From positions 1 to 64,000 of the forward strand of contig JJOH01000005.1 in NCBI GenBank assembly GCA_000696115.1: a DNA stretch of 64,000 nt, given 5' to 3'. The notes under the pieces were generated by a model that did not search any database, was not told where the DNA came from, and worked only from the letters and a program-made list of their open reading frames with translations. The DNA comes from Streptomyces olindensis. Lineage in GTDB: Bacteria; Actinomycetota; Actinomycetes; Streptomycetales; Streptomycetaceae. This document shows, one piece after another, positions 28,446 through 35,829 of this stretch. The position numbers and the translations under genes are program-made. Numbering within the stretch: the first letter of the stretch is position 1; every line of letters starts with the position of its first letter.

Positions 28446-28920
28446 TCAACCGGCGAGATCCACTCTCGACGGATCCTGGAGCAGAACCAGGGGGTCTCCG
28501 ATCCGCACCTGCCCTGCCGACACGACAGTGGCAAGCCCGTCCAGCCGTATGTCGTGCGCTTGCGTGATGGCCCGCAATATCAGCGGGGAGTGGGGAGGCT
28601 CCTGCTGAGCCTCGTTCGTCATCACGCATCGGTCACTCGAGCGCACGAACGCAATACCCACCGCGTCGCCGATCCGCGCCTTGCTCCCGAACCACTCGTC
28701 CTCCACGAACGGAGGAGTGCCCGATGGTGTGCGCACCAGGAGGTTCGGCCGAAAGCGTCGCTCATCGACGGGAACGTCGGGCACCGCCGAACGCACCCAG
28801 TCAAGGGTGGCCGTGGTCAACACGCTGACATGCATCCGGCTCACCAAAGTTGTCCACGTGGCGGGAACGCAGCTGCAACAGACCCAGCATCCTGCGGAAG
28901 CGGCGCGTGTTCTTCCCTGA
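28446..28920 (-). pseudogene. Decayed MOSC-domain protein gene
   Basis: Codons 28835 to 28446 read as the C-terminal half of a MOSC protein: HVSVLTTATLDWVRSA, RRFRPNLLVRTPSG, then EDEWFGSKARIGDAV and LATVVSAGQVRIGDPL. Just upstream, in a different frame, NTRRFRRMLGLLQLRSRH resembles the preceding part of the same family. The expected sequence between the two parts is missing, so a deletion plus frameshift has broken the gene. MOSC proteins handle molybdenum-cofactor-type sulfur chemistry. A shorter functional protein starting at 28835 (129 residues) is possible but would lack the N-terminal domain. Confidence 0.6.
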
Positions 28921-28984
28921 GTGGGGATGCGTGTGCGGGGATGCGCGGAGCGGGAGCGGCTCATGGGCGGGTTCCGGTCCACCG

Positions 28985-28998
28985 TGGGAGCGCTCCCA
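28985..28998. promoter_or_regulatory. CebR-type operator (orphan)
   Basis: TGGGAGCGCTCCCA is a perfect 14-bp palindrome identical to the CebR box known from Streptomyces cellulose/cello-oligosaccharide genes. No intact cellulolytic or beta-glucosidase gene lies next to it here; downstream is only a gene remnant and upstream the MOSC pseudogene. Confidence 0.75.
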
Positions 28999-29151
28999 CC
29001 CCGCTGTTGCGGAAGTTAGCGCCGGGCGGCGCACTTGTAAACGGTCGCCGCACGGGGCGCCGGGGCCCGTTCGGGTGACGGCCGCCGCGCGCTTTCCCCG
29101 GGCTCCCCGCAGACTTCGGGTGAGCGGACGGCCCGCCGACCCGGAATTCAG

Positions 29152-29364
29152 GAGGAGGCGCAGGGCAGATACGCGCTCTCGAGCCTCGCGCTGGAAAACG
29201 AGATGGAGAGCGACTGGGAAAACGAGGTCGGGGTGTCCCGGATCGAGGACAGGAAGATCATCACCGAGTTCGTGGACCGGAAATCGGTGATCCGGATGCA
29301 GCTCTGCCTGAGGTGGAATTTCGACTACACCACATGCCTGCACTGGATCGAGGCGCCGGAGTGA
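29152..29364 (+). pseudogene. Start-less gene remnant encoding a charged C-terminus
   Basis: The frame ends at the TGA of 29362-29364 and reads EEAQGRYALSSLALENEMES, then DWENEVGVSRIEDRKIITEF and later LCLRWNFDYTTCLHWIEAPE. It looks like real, well-folded protein sequence and is less GC-rich than its surroundings, but no ATG, GTG or TTG follows the GGAGGAGG at 29151-29158 at a usable distance; the first in-frame ATG is inside the sequence. I do not recognise the family. A 5' truncation is the simplest explanation. Confidence 0.4.
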
Positions 29365-29453
29365 CACCACCCGTCCCCCGGGTAGGGCCGCGCGGGCGCT
29401 GCCGTGTGCCGGCCGCGCCGGACCCGGGGTGCGGCAACTGACCGTGCCCTCAA

Positions 29454-29467
29454 TGAAGTTGACTTCA
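29454..29467. promoter_or_regulatory. Palindrome overlapping a possible -35 of the MmpS-like gene
   Basis: TGAAGTTGACTTCA is a 14-bp palindrome (TGAAGT/ACTTCA) whose centre contains TTGACT, a reasonable -35 element, about 55 bases before the TTG start of the lipoprotein gene. A repressor binding here would mask the promoter. Confidence 0.45.
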
Positions 29468-29521
29468 CTTTCCCTTTGGGCTTGGCTGCGGCTCCGACCA
29501 TTCACGATCCGGGGGGATCTC

Positions 29522-29932
29522 TTGAACCGCACCATCCGCGCAGCCGTCTGCGCCGTCGCCGTCACCGGTCTCGCGCTCGGCCTCAGTTCCTGTTCCGAGG
29601 CGGTCGACCAGGTCGACAAGGCGGTGGACGAGACGTATGAAGTCACCTACGAGGTCACCGGGAAGAACGTCGACTCGATCGAGTTCCACGGCGGCGGTGG
29701 CAAGGCCATGGAACCGAAGATCGAGTCGGTGTCGAAGCCCGAGCTGCCGTGGAAGAAGACGGTCACGCTGCGCGGCATCATGCCCGCGGCGGTCATGCCG
29801 GTCGCTGCGGACCCCGAGGGCGCCCAGGTGACCTGCAAGATCATTCACAAGGGCGAGGTGCTGGAGGAGCAGAGCGCCAAGGGCCTGGTGACCGCCGGGG
29901 GCTGCACCGCGGAGTCTCCGATCGGGAAGTGA
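29522..29932 (+). CDS. MmpS-like lipoprotein (136 aa)
   Basis: From the TTG at 29522, preceded by a GGGGGG run, the protein has a lipoprotein signal (NRTIRAAVCAVAVTGLALGL, then SSC). The mature part has the MmpS-family layout: VTYEVTGKNVDSIEFHGGGG, a PWKKTVTLRG strand, and DPEGAQVTCKIIHKGEVLEEQSAKG with a final Cys in TAGGCTA. In mycobacteria MmpS proteins assist MmpL lipid exporters; single lipoprotein versions are common in Streptomyces and their job is not known. No MmpL gene is adjacent. Other in-frame starts upstream exist, but only this one places the signal peptide correctly. Confidence 0.75.
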   Translation: MNRTIRAAVCAVAVTGLALGLSSCSEAVDQVDKAVDETYEVTYEVTGKNVDSIEFHGGGGKAMEPKIESVSKPELPWKKTVTLRGIMPAAVMPVAADPEGAQVTCKIIHKGEVLEEQSAKGLVTAGGCTAESPIGK

Positions 29933-29950
29933 CCCGGGGCCGCCCGCGCA

Positions 29951-29991
29951 GCGCCGCGTGAAGGTCCGTCAGGGGCGGGCGGGCGCGGCGC
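29951..29991 (+). terminator. Possible terminator between convergent genes
   Basis: GCGCCGCG (29951-29958) and CGCGGCGC (29984-29991) can pair across a 25-base loop, 18 bases after the MmpS-like stop and ahead of the convergent esterase stop. The long loop makes the call moderate. Confidence 0.45.
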
Positions 29992-30060
29992 AGGGACCCG
30001 GGGACGGCCTCAGTCCGACGCGTCCCGACGGGGACGGGCGATGACGGCGACGCCGTGCCA

Positions 30061-31059
30061 TCAGGCGTCCGCCCCTTCCAACAGCGCTCGCAACCAAGCC
30101 AGTTGCCGCCGCACCTGCACCGCGTCACCGCCCTCGTGGCCGTTGAACGGATACGCGTGGATCTCCTTGTCCGGGTCCGCGCCGGTCAGTTCGGCGTAAC
30201 GGTTGAACGCCGCGTACGCCCCGCTCGGCGGGCACACCGTGTCGCGCAGGCCGACGCCGAAGTGGGCCGGGGCCTGCGCCCGGCGGGCGAAGGAGACGCC
30301 CTCGACGTAGGACAGCGTGCGGTGGGCGGCGTGCTCGGCGCCCCGGTGGACGGAGAGGTAGGCGGCGATCTCGCCGTACGGGCCCGCGTCGGTGAGGTCC
30401 AGCGCGCGGCGGATCCCGCACAGCAGCGGCGCCGTGACCAGGAGCGCGGCCAGATCGGGGACGAGCCCGGCGACCGCCAGGGCCAGCCCGCCCCCCTGGC
30501 TGTTGCCGACGGCCATGGTCCGCGCGGGATCGACGCCGGGCAGCGCCCGCACCGCCGCGACCGCGCGCACCGCGTCCGTGATGAGACGCCGGTAGTGGTA
30601 GTCCTCGGGAGCGAGCAGCCCCCGCACCGCCGGTCCCGGACCGCCGGGCGCGGTGCCGTGCGGGTCGGGCGTGTCACCGCCGCAGCCGTACTGGTCGCCC
30701 TGGCCGCGGTTGTCCATGAGCAGATGCGCGTACCCGGCGTTGACCCAGGTCAGGCGCTCGTGCGGCAGACCCCGGCCGCGCCCGTACCCGGCGAACTCGA
30801 CGACCGCGGGCAGGACTTCACCGGCCCCGGCCGGTCTGCTGAACCAGGCGCGCACCGGGTCGCCCCCGAAGCCCCGGAACGTCACGTCCCAGGTCCGCGT
30901 CAGCCGTAGCCCCGTCTCCACCGGCCGCACCGACACCAGCGGGTCCGCCCGCCCGGCCTCCTTCAGCGTGCCCAGCCAGAACGCGTCGAAGTCGGCGGGC
31001 TCCCCGACGTCCGGGCGATGGCGTTCCAGTTCTGTCAGCGGCAGGTCGAACGCGGGCAC
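30061..31059 (-). CDS. Acetylxylan esterase (AXE1 / cephalosporin-C deacetylase family)
   Basis: The 332-residue alpha/beta hydrolase shows the AXE1 pattern: DFDAFWLGTL near residue 24, FRGFGGDPVRAWFSRP, VEFAGYGRGRG, LLMDNRGQGDQYG, the nucleophile serine in VGNSQGGGLAL, an acid in GLRDTVCPPSGAYAAFN and the catalytic His in YPFNGHEGG. It has no signal peptide, so it acts in the cytoplasm, removing acetyl groups from imported xylo-oligosaccharides. The GTG start has GAGG just upstream. It is divergent from the aldouronate transporter operon, and a variant of that operon's operator (AGAAACTTGCG, 31091-31101) lies in front of it. Confidence 0.9.
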   Translation of the reverse strand: MPAFDLPLTELERHRPDVGEPADFDAFWLGTLKEAGRADPLVSVRPVETGLRLTRTWDVTFRGFGGDPVRAWFSRPAGAGEVLPAVVEFAGYGRGRGLPHERLTWVNAGYAHLLMDNRGQGDQYGCGGDTPDPHGTAPGGPGPAVRGLLAPEDYHYRRLITDAVRAVAAVRALPGVDPARTMAVGNSQGGGLALAVAGLVPDLAALLVTAPLLCGIRRALDLTDAGPYGEIAAYLSVHRGAEHAAHRTLSYVEGVSFARRAQAPAHFGVGLRDTVCPPSGAYAAFNRYAELTGADPDKEIHAYPFNGHEGGDAVQVRRQLAWLRALLEGADA

Positions 31060-31090
31060 GGCGGCACCTCGCAGGAGTCGGTGGTCACCC

Positions 31091-31101
31091 AGAAACTTGC
31101 G
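31091..31101. promoter_or_regulatory. Variant xylan-type operator before the esterase gene
   Basis: AGAAACTTGCG differs at one position from the pattern RGAAASTTTCR found upstream of actinomycete xylanase genes. A better copy lies at 31246-31256 on the other side of the divergent region. Confidence 0.4.
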
Positions 31102-31192
31102 ACGGGCAACGGGGGTGGGCCCCAGGGGCCTACCCAGGTTCGAGGGGTTTCCAACGCGGCACAGAGGCCCCGGCCGACTCCCGCAGCACCCA

Positions 31193-31221
31193 TTGACAGC
31201 GCTTTCCCCTGCCCTTAAGTT
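31193..31221 (+). promoter_or_regulatory. Probable promoter of the aldouronate operon
   Basis: TTGACA (31193-31198) is followed after exactly 17 bases by TAAGTT (31216-31221), a good sigma-70-type (HrdB) promoter by pattern, about 70 bases before the first transporter gene. Downstream, at the expected transcription start, lie the palindromes TTACCGGTAA (31231-31240) and CGAAAGTTTCG (31246-31256). Confidence 0.6.
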
Positions 31222-31230
31222 GCCGCGAAG

Positions 31231-31256
31231 TTACCGGTAAGCGCTCGAAAGTTTCG
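31231..31256. promoter_or_regulatory. Operators TTACCGGTAA and CGAAAGTTTCG
   Basis: TTACCGGTAA is a perfect 10-bp palindrome. CGAAAGTTTCG matches the actinomycete xylan-gene consensus RGAAASTTTCR exactly, a site type associated with LacI-family xylan regulators. Their position just downstream of the promoter suggests repression by roadblock or occlusion. The regulator itself is not encoded beside the operon. Confidence 0.6.
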
Positions 31257-31290
31257 GTTCCGCGTCCCATACCCACGGGAGGCCCGAGCA

Positions 31291-32286
31291 ATGAGCACGT
31301 CCACCACGTCGGCCCCGCCGGGCACCGAGGATCCGCCTCCGGCCCGGGCCGCGCCCCGACGACGCGGCGACCGGACGCCCGCCCGGACCGGCTGGCGGCG
31401 GGCGCTGCGCCGAGACTGGCAGTTGTACTCGCTGGCGATCCTGCCGCTGCTGTTCTTCCTGGTCTTCCGCTATCTGCCGATGATCGGCAACGTGATCGCC
31501 TTCCGGCGCTTCGAGCCCGGGGGATCGATCTTCGGCGAGGAGTGGGTGGGCCTGCGCTATGTGCGGATGTTCCTCAGCGACCCCACCTTCTGGCAGGTCT
31601 TCCGCAACACCCTGTGGATCGGCGGGCTCACGCTGCTGTTCTGCTTCCCGATCCCGATCGTGCTGGCGCTGCTGCTGAACGAGGTCCGCCGGCGCTCCCT
31701 GAAGCGGTTCGTGCAGTCCGTGTCGTACCTCCCGCACTTCCTGTCGATCGTGATCGTCGCGGGCATCACCCTGCAGATGCTGGCCAGTGACGGACCGGTC
31801 AACCACGTCCTCGGCTGGTTCGGCCACGAACCGATCCGCTTCATCCAGGAACCCGAGTGGTTCCGCACGATCTACGTCGGCTCGGAGATCTGGCAGACCG
31901 CCGGCTGGGGCACGATCCTCTACCTCGCCGCGCTCACCACCATCGACGAGGACCTGTACGAGGCCGCGCGCATCGACGGGGCCAACCGCTGGCAGCAGAT
32001 CTGGCATGTCACCCTTCCCGGCATCCGGCCCACCATGGTGACGCTGCTGATCCTCAACATCGGCACGTTCATGGCGGTCGGCTTCGAGAAGGTCCTGCTG
32101 CTGTACAACCCGCTGACGTATCCCACCGCCGACGTCATCTCGACCTACGTGTACCGGGCCGGTGTCGAGTCCAACAGCTTCAGCTACGCCGCCGCCATCG
32201 GGCTGTTCGAGGCGATCATCGGCCTGGTCCTCATCACGACCGCCAACCAGCTGTCACGCCGCACAGTGGGGACCAGCCTGTGGTGA
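31291..32286 (+). CDS. LplB-type permease of an oligosaccharide (aldouronate) transporter
   Basis: The 331-residue protein has a cytoplasmic N-terminus and six membrane segments with the LplB/polysaccharide permease pattern: RDWQLYSLAILPLLFFLVFRYLP, VLALLLNEVRRRSLKRFVQS, YLPHFLSIVIVAGI and the EAA loop LYEAARIDGANRWQQIWHVTLPGI. Permeases of this subfamily import oligosaccharides such as aldouronates. The ATG has GGGAGG 9 bases upstream. It is the first gene of a tightly overlapping operon. Confidence 0.92.
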   Translation: MSTSTTSAPPGTEDPPPARAAPRRRGDRTPARTGWRRALRRDWQLYSLAILPLLFFLVFRYLPMIGNVIAFRRFEPGGSIFGEEWVGLRYVRMFLSDPTFWQVFRNTLWIGGLTLLFCFPIPIVLALLLNEVRRRSLKRFVQSVSYLPHFLSIVIVAGITLQMLASDGPVNHVLGWFGHEPIRFIQEPEWFRTIYVGSEIWQTAGWGTILYLAALTTIDEDLYEAARIDGANRWQQIWHVTLPGIRPTMVTLLILNIGTFMAVGFEKVLLLYNPLTYPTADVISTYVYRAGVESNSFSYAAAIGLFEAIIGLVLITTANQLSRRTVGTSLW

Positions 32287-33152
32287 AGCCGAGCCGCTCC
32301 TACCGGGTCTTCCAGGGCGTCAACGGGGTGGTCCTCACGCTCGTCGTGCTGGTGACCCTGTACCCCTTCGTCAACATCCTCGCGCGGTCCTTCAGCGGGG
32401 AGCGGCAGATCCGGGCGGGTGAGGTGACCCTGCTGCCCAAGGGGTTCAACCTCACCACGTACGAGATCGTGTTCCAGGACGCGATGTTCTGGCGGAACTA
32501 CGGCAACACCGTGCTGTACACGGTCGTTGCGACGGCGGTGGCCATGGTGCTGACGACGTGTTACGCCTACGTGCTGTCGAAGAAGCACCTGAAGGGCCGC
32601 GGTGTCCTCGTCGGCATCGCCGTGTTCACCATGTTCTTCACCGGCGGGCTGATCCCGAACTACATCCTGGTCACCAGCCTCGGCCTGAAGAACAGCGTGT
32701 GGGCGATCGCGCTGCCGAACGCGATCAGCGTGTTCAACCTGCTGGTGATGAAGGCGTTCTTCGAGAACCTGCCGACGGAACTGGAGGAGGCCGCGCAGAT
32801 CGACGGCCTGAGCACGTACGGCATCCTGCTCAGGATCGTGCTGCCGCTGTCCAAGGCGGTCGTGGCGACGATGGTGCTGTTCTACTCGGTGTCCTTCTGG
32901 AACTCCTGGTTCAGCGCCTTCCTCTACCTGGACCGGACGGACCTGATGCCCGTCACCGTCTATCTCCGCAACCTCATCCAGGGCGCCACCGGCGGCGGCA
33001 ACGCGGGCGCCGGCACCGAGCAGCTCAGCCAGGTCGGCGCGAACATCCAGTCGGTCACCATCGTCCTCACCGCGCTGCCGATCCTCTGCGTGTACCCGTT
33101 CGTCCAGCGCTACTTCGTCTCGGGCGTGATGCTCGGCGCGGTCAAGGGCTGA
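32283..33152 (+). CDS. LplC-type permease of the oligosaccharide transporter
   Basis: The GTG start overlaps the LplB stop (GTGA, 32283-32286). The 289-residue protein has six membrane segments and the EAA motif LEEAAQIDGLSTYGILLRIVLPLSKAVVATM; LPKGFNLTTYEIVF near residue 60 and the C-terminal FVQRYFVSGVMLGAVKG are typical of LplC/YtcP proteins. It forms the heteromeric channel with LplB. No ATPase is encoded in the operon, as usual in Streptomyces, where a shared MsiK-type ATPase serves such transporters. Confidence 0.92.
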   Translation: MKPSRSYRVFQGVNGVVLTLVVLVTLYPFVNILARSFSGERQIRAGEVTLLPKGFNLTTYEIVFQDAMFWRNYGNTVLYTVVATAVAMVLTTCYAYVLSKKHLKGRGVLVGIAVFTMFFTGGLIPNYILVTSLGLKNSVWAIALPNAISVFNLLVMKAFFENLPTELEEAAQIDGLSTYGILLRIVLPLSKAVVATMVLFYSVSFWNSWFSAFLYLDRTDLMPVTVYLRNLIQGATGGGNAGAGTEQLSQVGANIQSVTIVLTALPILCVYPFVQRYFVSGVMLGAVKG

Positions 33153-33191
33153 CGCCGCTTCCTCCCTCGCCTACGGAACAAAGGAGTCTCC

Positions 33192-34847
33192 GTGCAGAAC
33201 GCAGGACAGCTGTCGCGGCGCCAGATACTCGCCGCCGCCGGGTTCATCGGACTCGCCACGGTCACCGGCTGCGGCAGCGGGGACGACGGCGGCGACACGA
33301 AGGACCTGTCGAAGAAGCAGAACGGCGCCATGAAGAACTACCGGGCCGGACAACAGTTCAAGGCGTCCGAGCCGCTCGCCTTCTCCGTGCTGCACAACAA
33401 CAACCCCGTGTATCCGATGAAGAGCGGCTGGCGGTTCTGGAAGGAGGTCACCAACCGCACCGGCGTCACCCTCAAGCCGGTCGACGTCCCGCTCGCCGAC
33501 TACGAGAAGAAGCGCAGTGTCCTCATCGGCGCCGGGGACGCCCCGTTCATCATCCCCAAGACGTACCACCCCTCCGAGGTCGCCTTCGTCTCCTCCGGCG
33601 CCATCCTCGCCGTCAGCGACTACGTCGACCTCATGCCCAACTTCCGCGACAAGGTCCGCAAGTGGAAGCTGGAGCCCGAACTCGACTCCATCCGCCAGTC
33701 CGACGGCAAGTACTACCTGCTGCCCGGCCTGCACGAGAGGCCCAAGCCCGGCTACTCGCTGTCCTTCCGCACGGACGTCCTCGACCGGCACGGCCTCGGC
33801 CTGCCCACCACCTGGGACGAGGTGTACGACGTCCTCAAGGCGCTCAAGGAGGAGTACCCCGGGAAGTACCCCCTCTCCGACCGCTGGAGCACCAACACCC
33901 CGTTCCCCTGCGGCGCCCTGTTCAGCTACCTCGGCCAGGCCTTCGGCGTCAGAGCCGGCTGGACCTACGACAACATCAGCTTCGACCACGAGGCGCAGAA
34001 GTACGTCTTCACCGGCGCCCAGGACGGCTACCGCCGGATGGTCGAGTACCTCCGCAGGCTCGTCGCCGAGAAGCTCATGGACCCCGAGAGCTTCAGCCAG
34101 ACCGATGACCAGGCCGTGCAGAAACTGCTCGCCGAGAAGTGCTACGCGATGAGCGCCAACCCGCAGGAGCTGGTGCAGAACTACCGCTACAACCTGGAGA
34201 AGCAAGTCAAGGGCGCGAAGATCGAGATGGTCCCGGTGCCGATCGGGCCCGCCGGACCCGTGGTGCTGGGCGGCAGCCGCCTGGAGAACGGCCTGATGAT
34301 CTCCAGCAAGGCCCTGAAGAGCGACAGCTTCGTCGCCATGATGCAGTTCGTGGACTGGCTCTGGTACTCGGACGAGGGCCAGCGACTGGCCCGCTGGGGC
34401 GTCGAGGGCGTCACCCACACCCGCTCGGGAAGCCGGTACGAGCTGAAGCCCGGCATCAGCCTCATGGGCTCCGACCCGGACGCCCCGAAGGACATGCAGA
34501 AGGACTTCGGCTTCTACAACGGCGTCTTCGCCTACGGCGGCAGCTGGGAGCTGGTCTCCTCGATGTTCAGCCCGGACGAGAAGAAGTTCCAGGACGCCAT
34601 GGCCCAGCGCAAGCAGCTGCCCATCGACCCGGCCCACCCGCTGCAGTCCTTCGAGCAGGAGCAGGCGACCCTCTGGGAGACCCCGCTGAAGGACACCGTC
34701 ATCCAGAACACCCTCCGGTTCGTGCTCGGCAAGCGCCCGCTGTCCGAGTGGGACGCCTACGTCTCCGAGCTGAAGTCGAAGAACATGCAGCAGTTCGTCG
34801 ACCTGCACAACAAGGCGTACGAGCGGTTCAAGAAGGAGAACGGGTGA
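33192..34847 (+). CDS. LplA-type oligosaccharide-binding lipoprotein
   Basis: The 551-residue protein has a twin-arginine-like signal (LSRRQILAAAGFIGL) and a lipobox (TVTGCG), then the large fold of LplA/aldouronate-binding proteins: VLHNNNPVYPMKSGWRFWKEV, DAPFIIPKTYH, YYLLPGLHERPKPGYSLSFRTDVLD, MMQFVDWLWYSDEGQRLARWG. It captures oligosaccharides for the LplB/LplC channel. The GTG at 33192 has AAGGAG upstream. The acetylxylan esterase and GH67 alpha-glucuronidase neighbours make methylglucuronoyl xylo-oligosaccharides the likely cargo. Confidence 0.92.
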   Translation: MQNAGQLSRRQILAAAGFIGLATVTGCGSGDDGGDTKDLSKKQNGAMKNYRAGQQFKASEPLAFSVLHNNNPVYPMKSGWRFWKEVTNRTGVTLKPVDVPLADYEKKRSVLIGAGDAPFIIPKTYHPSEVAFVSSGAILAVSDYVDLMPNFRDKVRKWKLEPELDSIRQSDGKYYLLPGLHERPKPGYSLSFRTDVLDRHGLGLPTTWDEVYDVLKALKEEYPGKYPLSDRWSTNTPFPCGALFSYLGQAFGVRAGWTYDNISFDHEAQKYVFTGAQDGYRRMVEYLRRLVAEKLMDPESFSQTDDQAVQKLLAEKCYAMSANPQELVQNYRYNLEKQVKGAKIEMVPVPIGPAGPVVLGGSRLENGLMISSKALKSDSFVAMMQFVDWLWYSDEGQRLARWGVEGVTHTRSGSRYELKPGISLMGSDPDAPKDMQKDFGFYNGVFAYGGSWELVSSMFSPDEKKFQDAMAQRKQLPIDPAHPLQSFEQEQATLWETPLKDTVIQNTLRFVLGKRPLSEWDAYVSELKSKNMQQFVDLHNKAYERFKKENG

Positions 34848-35149
34848 TCCGCGTCCCCGACTCGCCGAGCGGCCGGCTCACCGACGCCTGGCACCAGCGC
34901 GCCGGCACCGGCCGCCTCGGCCTCGCCCCGCGCCGCGACCACCAGGACCCGGGACGGCTCGACACCCCGCGCGGGGCCGCCGAGCCCGCGCGCACCCACC
35001 GGCGGCCGACCGCCCAGGACGGCCGCGCCGACCTGCCCCTCACCCTGAGCCGCCACGAGGTCCCGCTCGTCGAGCCCACCCCGGTCGACGAGGAGCCCCC
35101 GCCCCGGTGGGACGAACGGCGCCCGCTCGGCCGGGAGGCGCCGGCATGA
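34844..35149 (+). CDS. Short protein, probably the remaining C-terminus of a glycosidase
   Basis: The GTG overlaps the LplA stop (GTGA) and the stop overlaps the DUF624 start (ATGA). The 101 residues (AGTGRLGLAPRRDHQDPGRL, later ADLPLTLSRHEVPLVEPTP and WDERRPLGREAPA) resemble the end of a glycoside hydrolase accessory beta-sandwich, in my reading nearest to GH39-type xylosidases. There is no catalytic domain. In related operons a full glycosidase would sit here, so an internal deletion that kept the start and the last 100 codons is likely. It could still be translated, being perfectly coupled to both neighbours. Confidence 0.5.
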   Translation: MIRVPDSPSGRLTDAWHQRAGTGRLGLAPRRDHQDPGRLDTPRGAAEPARTHRRPTAQDGRADLPLTLSRHEVPLVEPTPVDEEPPPRWDERRPLGREAPA

Positions 35150-35829
35150 GCACCGCGCGGGCCTCCGACTTCGGCACCGGGACCCTCTCCCGCGCCTCCG
35201 CCCTGATCCACACCGTCCTGACCGTCGAGGCGCTGCTGCTCCTGACCGCCTCCCCGGGCCTGGCCGGACTGTTCCTGCTCGGCCCCGACCCGGCCAACCT
35301 CCCCCTCGCGGCCCTGTGCCTGCTGCCCCTCGGACCGGCCCTGTCCGCCGCGCTCCACGCCCTCCACCACCGCAGCCGCGACCTCACCGCACTGCACCCG
35401 GCCCGCGCCTACCTGCGCGGCTTGCGGCTCAACGCCGGGCCGGCGCTGAAACTGTGGACCCCCCTGCTCGCCTGGCTGACGGTCATCGCGTTCACCCTCA
35501 CCCACTTCACCGCCACCGGCCTGCCCGGCTGGTGGGCGGTCCTGCTCTCCGTGATCGGCGCCGGCTCCCTCCTCTGGGGCGCGCACGCCCTCGTCCTCAC
35601 CTCGCTCTTCACCTTCCGCGCCCGGGACACCGCCCGCCTCGCCGGGTACTTCCTGCTCCGGCACGGCCGCGCCACCCTCGCCGCCGCCTCCCTGCTCGTC
35701 CTGACGGCCGCGCTGACCGCCCTGCTGACGGAGGCCCTGCCCGCCCTGCTGGCCGCCCCGCTGCTGCTGTCCCTGCTGCACGGCAGCCGCTCGGTGATCA
35801 CCGAGACCCAGGAGGAGTTCACCGCATGA
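35146..35829 (+). CDS. DUF624 membrane protein (YesL-like)
   Basis: The 227-residue protein has five or six hydrophobic segments (VLTVEALLLLTASPGLAGLFLL, LLAWLTVIAFTLTHF, ALLLLSLLHG near the end). DUF624/YesL proteins nearly always occur with LplABC-type transporters and hydrolases; their role in uptake is unproven. The ATG at 35146 overlaps the stop of the preceding fragment, with GGGAGG upstream, and its stop overlaps the GH42 start. Confidence 0.85.
   Translation: MSTARASDFGTGTLSRASALIHTVLTVEALLLLTASPGLAGLFLLGPDPANLPLAALCLLPLGPALSAALHALHHRSRDLTALHPARAYLRGLRLNAGPALKLWTPLLAWLTVIAFTLTHFTATGLPGWWAVLLSVIGAGSLLWGAHALVLTSLFTFRARDTARLAGYFLLRHGRATLAAASLLVLTAALTALLTEALPALLAAPLLLSLLHGSRSVITETQEEFTA

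Larger units (their letters stand above)
28921..29521. other. Poorly coding stretch with orphan regulatory site and gene remnant
   Basis: This 600-base stretch has no convincing intact gene on either strand. It holds a perfect CebR-type box (28985-28998), an open but start-less frame (29152-29364) and a TGAAGT/ACTTCA palindrome before the MmpS-like gene. The mixture looks like the residue of deletions. Confidence 0.6.
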
